Source of the DNA: Spisula solida
Lineage: Eukaryota; Mollusca; Bivalvia; Venerida; Mactridae
DNA: 64,000 nucleotides
Assembly (NCBI GenBank): GCA_947247005.1
Contig: OX365959.1
Coordinates: 35,360,148-35,424,147, forward strand
Direction of reading: 5' to 3'
Below are positions 24,485-35,156 of this stretch, one piece after another (the first letter of the stretch is position 1; each line of letters opens with the position of its first letter). Below the pieces are notes generated by a model that made no database searches, was not told the DNA's origin, and saw only the letters and a program-made list of their open reading frames with translations. A program made the position numbers and the translations under genes.

Positions 24485-24534
24485 GAGTGAGGAAGCCCCC
24501 CTCCATACGCCAGAGGCACCACCCAAGCCAAGTA
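24485..24534 (+). CDS. Possible first coding exon of an unknown gene
   Basis: ATG AGT GAG GAA GCC reads for 16 codons, rich in Glu and Pro (MSEEAPLHTPEAPPKP). It then meets a strong donor (CCAA, then GTACGT). I cannot find a continuing exon downstream in phase 1. It may be chance. Confidence 0.2.
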
Positions 24535-24874
24535 CGTAGTGCATTTTATTTCTATTGCTCCTACTGGACTCGGCATTATAAATTCAGAATATTATTAAAA
24601 AGAAATCGTGAAATCGGTGATCAGTTTTAGAACACAATGGCAACGAAAATAACACATCCTGAGATAATTGGCAAAATTGAATAAAAGTTGGTAAACTTCA
24701 ACTTCAGTGTGGTTACTCGTCAATATCCGCAAGCAGACATTTACTAACGTGTGTGAATACTGTACATGCGTGTAGTGTGAATCAGTTCCGTTAAAACTCA
24801 TAAAGTTGTCTTTATTCATATAAAACTTAAAACATGTACATGTATTTATTAATTACACTTTACAAATTCATTCA

Positions 24875-26940
24875 CACAATCTAGAATGCTGCTGGTACCC
24901 GATGGAGAGCTGATTTAAAGCCTCCATGCTCGGGACAGAGACGGTGGTATCTGGTAGATTGTTCCAATGAGTGACTGTTCTGGGGAATAATGAATATTGA
25001 TATATATTCAGGCGGCAGTGGAACGGGATGAATTTAATACTGTGGCTAGTACTAGAGTCCCTTCTCAGAGCCGGTGTTGGGCTGTATACTCAGGCCCGGA
25101 TCCTCCCCAGTTGGCCTCGGATTGACCATTTTATACATCCCAAACACGTTAAAATCCTTAAAATATAACCAGTCGATCTGGCTATTGTATCGATATATCG
25201 ATATTTGTGATAACAGTCTCTGTATATTACATATAGCGGAAGCGAGTGTAATAAAGTGTGCCCCCTGTTGTGTATACAGGCCCATAATTACATCCGATCT
25301 GGATTAATCAGACGCTTTCACAATATTTCAAAGCGTCTTGAATGATCATGATTTAGGTGATCACTGGCGTTTGATTCATAGATCTATTAGTCACATGATA
25401 TAGCAGTACAATTTTAATACCTTTACTTCTGATTTTTAACAGCTTAGAGTGCAGGAAATTGCATGATTCGAAAAGTGAAAAATCTTCGTCCGGAGGGGAC
25501 ACCCCTCCCGTACCCACCCCAACACAATATCCAAAAAAATAGCTGTGCCCCCACTCGAAATTTTTTGGAACCGGGTCTGATACTAGTATCATTTGTATGG
25601 CCACAAAGGCGTTGACAGGCTTGTGCAATATGGTGACATCTGCGTATATCCTGCGCTGGTAGAGAGGACGTCCAGTTTAAGCTCTCAATCATGGCAGTCA
25701 CACTGTCTGGTTTATGTGGGTTGTACGGTTTGTTGTAGACGCAGCGAGCAGCGTTAACGTTGCGTTGTACTTGTTCTAGTTGTTTAATCTGGGCTTTTTG
25801 CTGCGGATTCCAAACAGTCGAAGCGTTTTCTAGTTTTGGACGGACTAGGCTCTAATATGCCCGTTCTTTGATTTTTGCAGACAGTGTTTCAGGTTACGTT
25901 TAAAAAATCCTAGTACGCTAGATGCTTTTTTGGTTATGTTGTTGATGTGTAGATCGAATTTCATATTGTCACTGACTTCTACCACGGATATATAGAGGAT
26001 ATTTGTTTGTTTTGATTGAATATGGTTTATATCTCATCATGTAGTGATAAAATTAAATATTTTCAAGAGCGCGTAGCGCGAGTGAAAATATTAAAATTTT
26101 ATCACTACAAGATGAGATGTTAACCATATTCAATCAAAACAAACAAATCTTCTATTTATTTAATGCTTTTATGGTGTCAAAACTGGTACTATTTATGCCA
26201 AATTACCACTGTGGTTAGGCTACGTATGAATATGTTATTCCATTCATATTTTTCACTTCAAAATCCGCCATCTTGGATTATGGTGAATAGGTGAAAACAA
26301 ATTTTTTGAGAATTTTGCATCAAATCATACATCAACTTGTAGGAAATGGTCTAACTAAGAATAAAATCCCCCACATGACATGTTTCCGTTCAGTAATAAA
26401 AAAGTTACGGACATTTTAATGTTGAGATTTTGGTAAACTAAAGTAGTCCCTGTGAGGGGGCGGAGCTTGATATCAGTCACATTGTAGGTGATAACCAGTG
26501 ACTGATATAGGTTTTATTTCACTGATAGAACTCCATATCTCATCAGTTAGCATTAAATAAACTCATGTATTATTTGGTTCTACTCCTAGATATGGATGGT
26601 GTTGTACTGTTTCTAGTCGTTGGTGTTTCATGGTATAGTTGTAGAGGCGTTTCCTGGATGTTGTGGTAAACTGCATGATTGCGCACTTCTTGACGTTTAA
26701 CTCTATGCCTCATGTATCTCCCCATTGCACTAGTCGATCAAGGTCCTGGTGGAGATGGATGTGATCCTCTGGTGATGCAATTGGTCTATAGAGTACACAG
26801 TCGTCAGCAAATAGTCTTATGGTTGAATTCATGTTGTCTGCGATGTCATTGATGAAGATGATGAATAATTAAGGCTGGGCCAATAACCGAACCTTGGGGA
26901 ACCCCTGATGTCACTTAAATTGGGTTCCTATCTGAAGAGG
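24875..26940 (-). pseudogene. Decayed non-LTR retrotransposon (reverse transcriptase and C-terminal part)
   Basis: Minus-strand fragments in several frames read as LINE RT. SGVPQGSVIGP and, after a frameshift, LFADDCVLYRPI lie near 26780-26915. AIMQFTT...YLGVE lies near 26575-26690. RPKLENASTVWNPQQ lies near 25790-25860 and SVTAMIESLNW near 25665-25715. A C-terminal FPRTVTHWNNLP block lies near 24915-25000. Stops, frameshifts and two inserted segments (25983-26577 and about 25060-25620) show it is dead. It is 5' truncated at about 26940. Confidence 0.75.
25983..26577. mobile_element. 595-bp hairpin-bearing insertion in the LINE, 6-bp target duplication
   Basis: TTCTAC precedes the insert at 25977-25982 and follows it at 26578-26583. 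Removing the insert restores continuous LINE text (YLGVE to VSDNMKFD). Inside, 25998-26150 is a long hairpin with arms including TTTGTTTGTTTTGATTGAAT and a 'gcgcgtagcgcg' tip. Confidence 0.8.
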
Positions 26941-26942
26941 CA

Positions 26943-27151
<209 letters not shown>

Positions 27152-27194
27152 CGCCTTTATTTAAACGAGGCTGGCACATTCGGCACATCCTAAA

Positions 27195-28135
27195 ATAAGT
27201 GTTTTATTTTTTTGGACATACATGTAATTATGCTTTTCTACTGTAACAGGAAACACATGTTATTTGTAATACTTTTTTAACATTATATTTATTAGAAAGA
27301 ACTGAACCATTAAATTTACAACAGTTTCAATATGTCTGTCACTGGTGCTAACGCAGATATAGTTACTCGGCAGGCAACTATATTTAAAAGACTATAGTCG
27401 ACATACAAACCCATCCGATGATCAATATTTGACGATGATTGATAGAAAATACTAGTAGGTCTACGAGACTCATTGCATTTTGAAGCCTTACATTACAAAC
27501 TATCAATTATTTTCTACTGACCTATATGCCTCTGTACACACAGGTCTACTAAAACAAATATTGATTTATAATTATTTTTCGTGACTCTCGTTCTCAGTTG
27601 TTTTATCTCGATTTATTACATTTTTAAATAATTTATATGCCGTTTTGTGAACAAGCTGGGAGTCGTAGGTTAGATGCCATAGTTATTTACTCCAAGCACC
27701 AAGGGGCGCAATCGTTACGAGCATATAGTTAATAGGACCACAGACTATGAACTTCTGTCGCTGTTGAAACATTTATTACACTGGAAAGCACTTTTTATTT
27801 TCCGTAAAATTTAGCTCTAAATCCTTGTAAATACAAATTGTTTTGCCTTAAAAAGACAGGTAATATAATAAATTTACATGCTTTATAAAGATTACGATAA
27901 AATTGATATCTGAAATGGTGTGGTGTTTTGTTCCCTGATTTGATAAATATTCGGACAGTCAAATTCGGATAGCGTGCTTAAAATATTTGCAGTTCTCACT
28001 TACTTGCTATATGCATGCCATACTATTCTTGTTAGACATGTAAAGCATCTTAGATAAAAAATTGTATTCATTGTATCAAATATAGATATTATAGTTAAAA
28101 TTTTACAATACTTTTTTCAGTCACAATTTTGTGCC
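27195..28135. other. No gene seen
   Basis: AT-rich, no supportable feature. Confidence 0.45.
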
Positions 28136-28196
28136 ATTCAACGAAGAATCACATACAGATACGAAACGTGTGTCACGTAATTCTTCGTTGAATGCA
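28136..28196. repeat. 15-bp perfect inverted repeat
   Basis: CATTCAACGAAGAAT at 28136-28150 pairs with ATTCTTCGTTGAATG at about 28180-28194. The next 40 bp repeat the right half imperfectly ('acgaaacatgcgtcataaaa'). Confidence 0.65.
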
Positions 28197-28734
28197 GGGC
28201 AGGTACGAAACATGCGTCATAAAATTCTTTGTTAAAAGGAGGGCATGTATGCCTGGGGACCTAGCAGACCGTTGCACAGCTTCGTGCTACTTTACCGAAG
28301 ATACAAACGGTCAGTTGCACAAGAAAGTGCTCGCCTTACAAAATACTGAGAAACAGTATGCTATCACGAGCACTGATTGCTGTTAGCGCGTCATTGCATA
28401 AACGTAGTAAAACGCTACCTCAAAGCGCTCAGTAGCGCCTTAGTTAGGCAACTGGCTCCTGGTGTCCATTTGCAGAGCACTTCTGACCGCTCCATTGAGT
28501 GCTTTTTGATAATGGTTTGATCTGGGAGCAGGATCCAGGAACTGGTCAGGCTGTTGTCTAATTGTCAAATGATCAAGTGCTACCCTAAAGTGCTTGACAA
28601 GAGTTTTTCTAGATGTCTACAGTATCCAATGGCATGCTACAGGCAAGCAGTGCTTTACTGCAGTAACCAGTCATACCTCTAGGTTAAGTGACTGTGGAGC
28701 ATTGAATGTTATTCTTGCTCAGAAAAATTGAGCA

Positions 28735-28810
28735 GTGGCTCAGACGAGGATCGAACCCAGAACCTCTCGATCCCTAAGAATGTAGTGTTTCAGCATAGCG
28801 ACTAGCCATA
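28735..28810 (-). mobile_element. tRNA-like SINE head upstream of the XTBD exon
   Basis: The minus strand reads GGCTAGTCGCTATGC (A-box-like) and GGGTTCGATCCTC (B box). It ends about 45 bp before the acceptor of the XTBD exon. Confidence 0.5.
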
Positions 28811-28885
28811 CATATTTCTTAGAACTAAACCAAAGTTCTGTACTTTCCTTTTCAGAGCTAAAATACAACTCTTCCTGTTCGCAAA

Positions 28886-31180
28886 ATGTCTGACCAAAAC
28901 CAGCAATTTGATGTAGAAAGTTTCAGGAATCCAAATGAAAGTAACACTGAATGGAAAATGCGAAAACGTTTCCTTGTGGCTCATAACGATAAACTGGACA
29001 TTGACAGACTTGTGTGTCTTGCTAACTGTTACGTCAACGTAGAAGTGTATGGATGCGAGTAAGTTGCATTATTGTAGACTAGAGCTCGACACTAACATTT
29101 GTCCGCTGGTCCGAGACCAGTGAAAATCCAGAAGGACCAGTGAAAATTCTGGAGGACCAGTAACTGTCCTATTTACAAATTTGGCGCTTTTGCCCTGTCG
29201 GACCAGTGGCCAAAATAGTTAGTGTCTAGGCCTGTAGAAATGTACATGTATGTATGAGACTCAGTCCTCTACAGAATTGACCTATAAAATTGTCACAAGA
29301 TGGGGGTGACCATACTCTAATGAATTCAGTCCGAAAACTAATGGTTCTGTATCGCAGGATCCTATCTAGTGATGCAAAATCGGAAGAAAATCATAATCGA
29401 TAATCAAATTGAATCGAACACATGCCAATCGATTAAAATCGGTAAATAATCGAAAATATTTACTTAATTTATCTGAGCCACTATTAGCAAGATTTTGCCT
29501 CAGACTACTATATTTTATTAAACAAAATTAACACATCCGCTTGCTGGTTGTTTGTTCCACAAACTTCTTTATTGTTTACTATGGGGTAGAGCAAATAAGA
29601 AATATTTTTACTGAAGCCAAGATTGCAGAGTTTAATACACAAAAGTTTGACAACCAACAGTGAATGTGCAATGCTTAATTAACTTGTACAGTTTTAAACT
29701 GATAGATATTTTATTTATTTAAACAAACCACAGACAAGATTTGCATATTCAAAATCTCCAAAAACAAAATTAAACATTTGAAACATAAACTTTTTAACAA
29801 TACATGTAACTATAAAACTGGTATCGTCAAACAACAGTCACTATTATGCTTTTCATTTTTTCCATCTTTAAATTTAACACTAAATTTTTTAAACAGGATT
29901 AAAGACCCAATCATCATTAAGAATTTGAAAAGTTGTCAATTCTCATAGTAAAATTATAGAAAACAGACAGAAAACCCTGAAGTTAAGGAAAAATCCATTC
30001 AACATTCGCACCTTGCTGAGCAATGCAAGTAATATTCAAGTCAACACGTAACTTTTAAAGTTTGCTGTGTCAAATTATCCATTTCAAACACCATACACTG
30101 CCGTTTAGTAAACAGGTTCTTTCTTTATTTCTAATATTATTACTAAATCAATTTAATGTGAAGATTTTACAGCCAGAATGTAGATTTAAGAACTTGGAAA
30201 AATTGTTCTTAAACAGGAATGCACATGCATGAGTTCATAGCCGATTAATCGATTATAAAAACTTATAATCGATGATTGAATCGGCGGCCTTCAAATAGCT
30301 GATTAATCGATTTCAACGATTAATCGTTACATAACTAATCCTATCTCTATCATATAAGGTAGCACATACTTTGTGGCTCATCCTATAGACTTTTGTCAGT
30401 CATCTAAACATTGTGTGACAAAGATTTATAAAAGGTGTATCCCGTCTTTGATCAAATTACAATATAAATAATTTGAGATATATGTCGAAGTGTAGGTAAA
30501 GACTATACAGATTGAATGATTAACTACATTTATGCTCTGAGTCTGATGTCATTATTTCAACTTGATATTATTTATTAATAATCAGGCCTCAATGAATCCA
30601 CTTGTCTGCTCGTCCTGCACAATATCTTCCTTCTTTATTTATATAGCAGGACAAGTAAGATTTTGGAGTTTTCTTCTTTGTCTATATTGCAGGACGAGTG
30701 CTTTTAAAAATATTTGTTGAGGCCTGATAATGATTTTTATGCCCCTGTATCGATAGATCGGGAGGCATATAGTGATTCACCTGTCCGTCCGTTCGTCTGT
30801 CCGTCCTGGTTAACCCAAATTGACCGTTTCTTCTAGCATTAATATGGCTTGCTACAAAGCTTTCATACTTGCATGGATGTTGCATATGAACACTCTCCAC
30901 AAGCCTGTATCACCTGACCCTATTTTGACCTTCACCTTGACCTAATTTTGGACTTAGACTTATTTATGGACAAGGCTTCCACAGGGGGCCTAAGCGTTTA
31001 TTGAACGCAGTCTTGTTTCATTGTTAAACATTCGGTACACATTTTGTTATCTATCTTTCCAGTAGTGCTACCAGGGCTTTCTATAGGTGTCGAAACTCAA
31101 GCGTCATTGAATATATTTTGTTTTTCAGATATCCTTACCAGACAATGGTACAACTAAGGGAGTTAATCCAACAATTGTAA
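28886..31180 (+). CDS. CDKN2AIPNL: XRN2-binding (XTBD) domain protein, CDKN2AIPNL-like, 2 coding exons
   Basis: Coding exons are 28886-29058 and 31129-31180 (stop TAA), joined in phase at a GTAAGT donor and a TTTTTCAG acceptor, for 74 residues. The first exon starts at an acceptor (28856), and an in-frame TAA at 28859 fixes ATG 28886 as the first possible start. Residues 21-33 (TEWKMRKRFLVAH), the VCLAN segment, VYGC and the final helix (QTMVQLRELIQQL) align with the XTBD fold of CDKN2AIP, CDKN2AIPNL and NKRF. That fold docks on the nuclear 5'-3' exonuclease XRN2. Human CDKN2AIPNL is 116 residues, so this is a minimal form ending at the last helix. Its last exon has its own donor at 31218 that can join to the NKRF exon. 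AATAAA at 31288 offers an alternative 3' end. Confidence 0.82.
29059..31128 (+). other. Intron of the XTBD gene with repeat content
   Basis: It holds five GGACCAGT-type repeats at 29105-29210, a segment with many TAATCGATTA-like strings at both ends (29370-29455 and 30240-30335), and a full MITE at 30735-31018. No coding potential seen. Confidence 0.6.
30735..31018 (+). mobile_element. 'Atgcccc/ggggcata' MITE, copy 1
   Basis: Begins TTTTTATGCCCCTGTATCGA and ends CTTCCACAGGGGGCCTAAGC with GTTTATTGAACGCAGTCTTG. It has (CCGT)n near the start and 'gaccttcaccttgaccta' inside. Near-identical copies at 34872-35153 and, inverted, 55973-56256. Confidence 0.75.
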
Positions 31181-31287
31181 ACTTGTCATCTTTATTTGAA
31201 TGCTACTTTGTAAATAGGTAAGTTATAGACTATATGAAGCTACAAAATGAGTCTACTTGTAGCTTCTCTTCATGAATTTATTAAATT

Positions 31288-31293
31288 AATAAA
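31288..31293 (+). terminator. Possible poly(A) signal after the XTBD exon
   Basis: AATAAA lies 108 nt after the XTBD stop codon. If used, it would end a separate XTBD transcript inside the intron that otherwise leads to NKRF. Confidence 0.35.
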
Positions 31294-31469
31294 TATATGT
31301 TTTTCTTGAAACAGACTGCTTGTAACATGTGTTTATTATAAGAATAAGATATGAATAAATAATGAGATTGGAGGTGAAGGTACATGTATGGCTATGAGGG
31401 GATGTAGGAGGCCATTTATGCATCTGTATCTATGTTGCAAACACCACAAACAATCACAGAAAGTCACCT

Positions 31470-31692
31470 TTAAGTCAGGGAATTATCAGGGAATTTCATT
31501 GTTCATTTTCTGTGGCCACCCTGATAGCACCGATACACATCTTCCTGGCACCTTTAAGCAGATACTGTACAGACGGTCAGATATAGCAGGAAATACTACA
31601 ATTAGAATTTCAGAAATGTCCAGTTGCCATGCCGGGGATTGAACCAACAACCTCTGGATTGACAGTCCAGTGCGTTACCTCAAAGCAATCGC
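31470..31692 (-). mobile_element. tRNA-Asp-like SINE, family A, copy 2
   Basis: On the minus strand the anticodon stem-loop CTGGACTGTCAATCCAG places GTC at the anticodon, with B box GGTTCAATCCCC. The tail shares 'gatagcaccgatacaca' with copy 1. Lies in the intron between XTBD and NKRF. Confidence 0.7.
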
Positions 31693-31830
31693 TGCTGTAG
31701 CACTAGTATTGAATATCATTATACAATTTAAAAAAATTAATCAGATTTTAAAAATACTGTTACATCCTCTTTAAGTCTTATTATAAAGTTAATACTGATA
31801 CATAACCTTTGTTTCTTTCAGAATATAACC

Positions 31831-34656
31831 ATGAATTATTATGAACAATTTTATGACGATTTAGAATTTGAGCCTGAGGACTACGGACGTCGTGACTCCC
31901 ATTTCTACCCAAGAGAGGACCCGTATAGAGGGGACCCTTACAGAGATGACAATTATATGGATGATCCCTATTATCATGATGACCCCTATTACAGAGATGA
32001 AAGGGACCGGCATAGGCATGATAGGGAGTTACCAGAATATCATCAGCGTCAAGAGGAGTATGGCATAAGTTCTAGAAGAGGGGGTCAGCCACCAAGGGGA
32101 CATAATCAGGACCAGCATAACCGAGGTCGAGGGAGAATGAACACTAATAGGGGAAACATGAGAAATGAGCGAGGTAGGGGCAGTGGTTCTCATGCAGTAA
32201 AGAGAATGGTCGAAAGAGGGCTTGGTTTTAGTGACAGGGGGCGGGGTAGTAGTGATAGAGGGCGTGGCTTTAGTGACAGAGGGCGTGGTTTTAGCGACAG
32301 AGGGCTTAGAGGTGGGATGAAATCAATGACGTTTGTGAAAGCCAGTAGCACTGACAATGCCTCAACATCTGACGGAGAAAACAAAGACAGGAGCAGTGAT
32401 CAGATACGGTTTGATTATAAAGGATTTCAGAATGAACCTTCCCAAGTAGAGAAGGAAGTCGAACAGGCTCTGAAAGCATATAAATGTCAACTAGGCTTCG
32501 GTTATGGTTACGGTCCGAGAGCAGATTTAGTTGACGGTGAGCAGCCTGAGTGGCTTATTGGAGAGGAAGACGGTACTGGTACCCCGGGTTTAGGTGCTAC
32601 TTGTCCTCCAGCAGAAGAGTCTACAGTGGATGCAAGCCTTCATACTGCGCAGGTTGAAACTCAAAATGAAGCTAAAAATGCTAAATTAGTTCCTAAAATT
32701 AATGTAAAAACAGCAATGGTTAATCCAGCTTTTAATTTTGTAAAGGCTAAGTCTGAGTTTCATAGTATAGACGTTGCTTTTCATGAGCAAGAAAAGGTTC
32801 AAGATCTCCAGCCAACTCCTAATTCATTGAGTGTTAACTTTGGTAATAAACGTGTAGGCCTTGGTTTCGGTGTAAGTGCTAATAAAAATGGCCAACCCTT
32901 TCCTAATATATCTACAAAGTTCCATGCAGGTTTGAAAGGCGATACGAATGCCCATATAGATGCAAAGTTTGCCCGTCTGCAGGAGGTGGTGAAAGCTAAG
33001 AACTTGCCCAGTAAAAACGCTATTGAAATTATGCATATGGCTGTAGACAAGATTAAGATGGGTATTTGTGATGACATTGCTTCATCAGGAAGGACACCCA
33101 CAGGACAGCCTATGTTTGTTTGTAAGCTAATAATTGATGGTGTGTCTATTGCTCAAGGTCAAGCCACGGCTAAAAAGGCGGCGAAACATGAAGCGTACCA
33201 TAATGCATTGAAAGTATTCGGCCAACAATCATTAACTGTGAAAGAAGTATCAAAGGACGTGTTTGAATTAAGACCAAAAAACATTGAATTTAAAGTTCCA
33301 TCCGCCATTCAGCCTCAAGGGCAGAAGCAGAATTTAAACTCGCCATTAACAACCAATACATCTAAATCGAATCATACTGTCTCAAAAGCTGCTCAGAATA
33401 ACATGAATGCCAGTGGTTCAAATACTAAGAACACTCCTAGCTGTCCGCCTGCTTACACCAAACCAAAGATAGTTTTTCACCAGCCCTCTCATCCATTGAA
33501 TGATAAGCCGCTTGAATTCCAAGGAGGGTCGTCTAAAGACGGACCGCCTGGAAGTAAGAACGCTGAAGCACTTGCTATGAAACTGCTAAACTTTGTGAAA
33601 GAAGGTCAAACTGCAAGTAGTGATAATAATAAAGGAACTTCGGGGTCAGGAACTTCTCCAGGGCCAACAAGGAGTATAAAGCCTAACCCCAGAAAGCGAC
33701 CAGCACAAATTCTATATGATGCAAGTAAAGTTAAAGCACGGAGGATGGGAAAGGCGGAAAAGCATCATGAATTACAAGATTTGTCTGAATTTATCATAGT
33801 TGATTCAACAGGACTGGCTGATGCGAATGATAAACCTAGAGATGTTCAGATACTACATGGTAGTGCTAATTTTAATAGAGTTATATTGAAGTTAGAATAT
33901 GAAGAAAGTGGTTTTGATGTGAGTTGTAGCCTCATGTTGGCAGACATCGTGGTCTCTATAGCGCAGGGTGAAACCAAGGAGGAGGCCAAGGCTAATGCTG
34001 GTAAAGAAGCTCTGGAATATCTAAGGGAGTGTTGTTATACGATAATAGTTAAACAACAAGTGGATAGTGATGCTGCTGGTCTAACAAAGGAACAGTTGTT
34101 GAGTGACATCCAGAAATCTGAGGGCGGCGGTGGTGGTGGTGGAGGTCATCCTAACACTGCAATACCGGACAGTAACATTGGTAATTTATTACTTAGAAAG
34201 ATGGGATGGGTTGGAGGTGGTGTAGGCAAGGATGGTAAAGGAAGAGCTGAACCAGTTCAAGCTGAAATGATAATTGGTCGGGAAGGGCTTGGTTTAAGTG
34301 CTGAGAAGGGGCTGGATAAGAACTTTAATGAAAAAGTGTCCAAGTTACTTCAGGATTACATAAAATCTGACGATCAGAGAGACTTACATTTTTCGTCTGA
34401 GTTATCGAAAGAGGAGCGCGCAGTGATACACAAAATGGGTCAAAAACTTGGACTTAAGACTCAAAGTAAAGGCAGTAAGGTTAAGGATAATGATAGGTAT
34501 TTAATTGTCAGTCGGAAACGTTCAGCGAAGGAGTTGTTAGAGCACGTTAAGGGAAGTGGTGGCTCAACAAGTAAATATGAACTTATACCACCAAGCAATC
34601 CTGACTTTGATGTCACTAGAAGAGAAGATATCTGTCACGGACATTATAAAATGTGA
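31831..34656 (+). CDS. NKRF: NF-kappa-B-repressing factor homologue (G-patch, R3H, dsRNA-binding-like)
   Basis: One uninterrupted 941-codon exon lies nine bases after a consensus acceptor (CTTTCAG at 31821). The human protein is 690 residues. Residues 1-165 are Asp/Tyr/Arg-rich and then carry RGG and SDRGRGF repeats. About 391-464 and 671-732 are dsRNA-binding-like regions (TAKKAAKHEAYHNAL; TKEEAKANAGKEAL). About 781-830 is the G-patch (SNIGNLLLRKMGW). About 850-895 is R3H (ERAVIHKMGQKLGL, then DRYLIVSRKR). The order and the G-patch/R3H wording are those of NKRF, a nucleolar/nuclear RNA-processing factor that works with XRN2 and DHX15. A poly-Gly run (about 766-774) precedes the G-patch. The N-terminal XTBD known for vertebrate NKRF long forms is not in this ORF but in the exons just upstream. 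Confidence 0.93.
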   Translation: MNYYEQFYDDLEFEPEDYGRRDSHFYPREDPYRGDPYRDDNYMDDPYYHDDPYYRDERDRHRHDRELPEYHQRQEEYGISSRRGGQPPRGHNQDQHNRGRGRMNTNRGNMRNERGRGSGSHAVKRMVERGLGFSDRGRGSSDRGRGFSDRGRGFSDRGLRGGMKSMTFVKASSTDNASTSDGENKDRSSDQIRFDYKGFQNEPSQVEKEVEQALKAYKCQLGFGYGYGPRADLVDGEQPEWLIGEEDGTGTPGLGATCPPAEESTVDASLHTAQVETQNEAKNAKLVPKINVKTAMVNPAFNFVKAKSEFHSIDVAFHEQEKVQDLQPTPNSLSVNFGNKRVGLGFGVSANKNGQPFPNISTKFHAGLKGDTNAHIDAKFARLQEVVKAKNLPSKNAIEIMHMAVDKIKMGICDDIASSGRTPTGQPMFVCKLIIDGVSIAQGQATAKKAAKHEAYHNALKVFGQQSLTVKEVSKDVFELRPKNIEFKVPSAIQPQGQKQNLNSPLTTNTSKSNHTVSKAAQNNMNASGSNTKNTPSCPPAYTKPKIVFHQPSHPLNDKPLEFQGGSSKDGPPGSKNAEALAMKLLNFVKEGQTASSDNNKGTSGSGTSPGPTRSIKPNPRKRPAQILYDASKVKARRMGKAEKHHELQDLSEFIIVDSTGLADANDKPRDVQILHGSANFNRVILKLEYEESGFDVSCSLMLADIVVSIAQGETKEEAKANAGKEALEYLRECCYTIIVKQQVDSDAAGLTKEQLLSDIQKSEGGGGGGGGHPNTAIPDSNIGNLLLRKMGWVGGGVGKDGKGRAEPVQAEMIIGREGLGLSAEKGLDKNFNEKVSKLLQDYIKSDDQRDLHFSSELSKEERAVIHKMGQKLGLKTQSKGSKVKDNDRYLIVSRKRSAKELLEHVKGSGGSTSKYELIPPSNPDFDVTRREDICHGHYKM

Positions 34657-34871
34657 AGCACATGTTTTAATCGCTGGCTTAGAATGAGAAGGTCGTAATT
34701 GCTATTTACGACCTGATATTTGAAATCCGCATTAGATCACAAGTTCCTATGAGCTTTTTTTTCATGAAAATCAGAACAGGTAATGTTGACCACACTGAAG
34801 TTAAAAAAGCTTGTTTTTCCATAAGTAAAAATAGTTTTCTGACAGTTTTTACTTGTTTTCTCAAAATATCG

Positions 34872-35153
34872 ATTTTTATGCCCCCGTATCGATAGTGATT
34901 CACCTGTCCGTCCGTCCGTTCGTCCGTCCGTCCGTTCGTCCGTCCTGGTTAACCCAAATTGACCGTTTCTTCTAGCATCATTATGGCTTGCTACAAAGCT
35001 TCCAAACTTGCATGGATGTTGTATATGAACACTCTCCACACACCTGTATCACCTAACCCCATTTTGACCTTCACCTTGACCTAATTTTGGACTTAGACTT
35101 TATGGACAAGGCTTCCACAGGGGGCATAAGCGTTTATTGAACGCAGTCTTGTT
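34872..35153 (+). mobile_element. 'Atgcccc/ggggcata' MITE, copy 2, just after NKRF
   Basis: Same family as 30735-31018. It starts about 215 bp after the NKRF stop, so it is probably inside the 3' UTR. Flanked by imperfect inverted text (AATGAGAAGGTCGTAA at 34683 and TTATGACCTTCTCATT at 35157). Confidence 0.75.
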
Positions 35154-35156
35154 TAC

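Noticed and set aside
28886..31831. Direct in-frame splice of the first XTBD exon to the NKRF exon
   Set aside because: Joining 29058 to 31822 gives GAA ATA TAA, an immediate stop. Only use of the weak site at 31148 would keep the frame.
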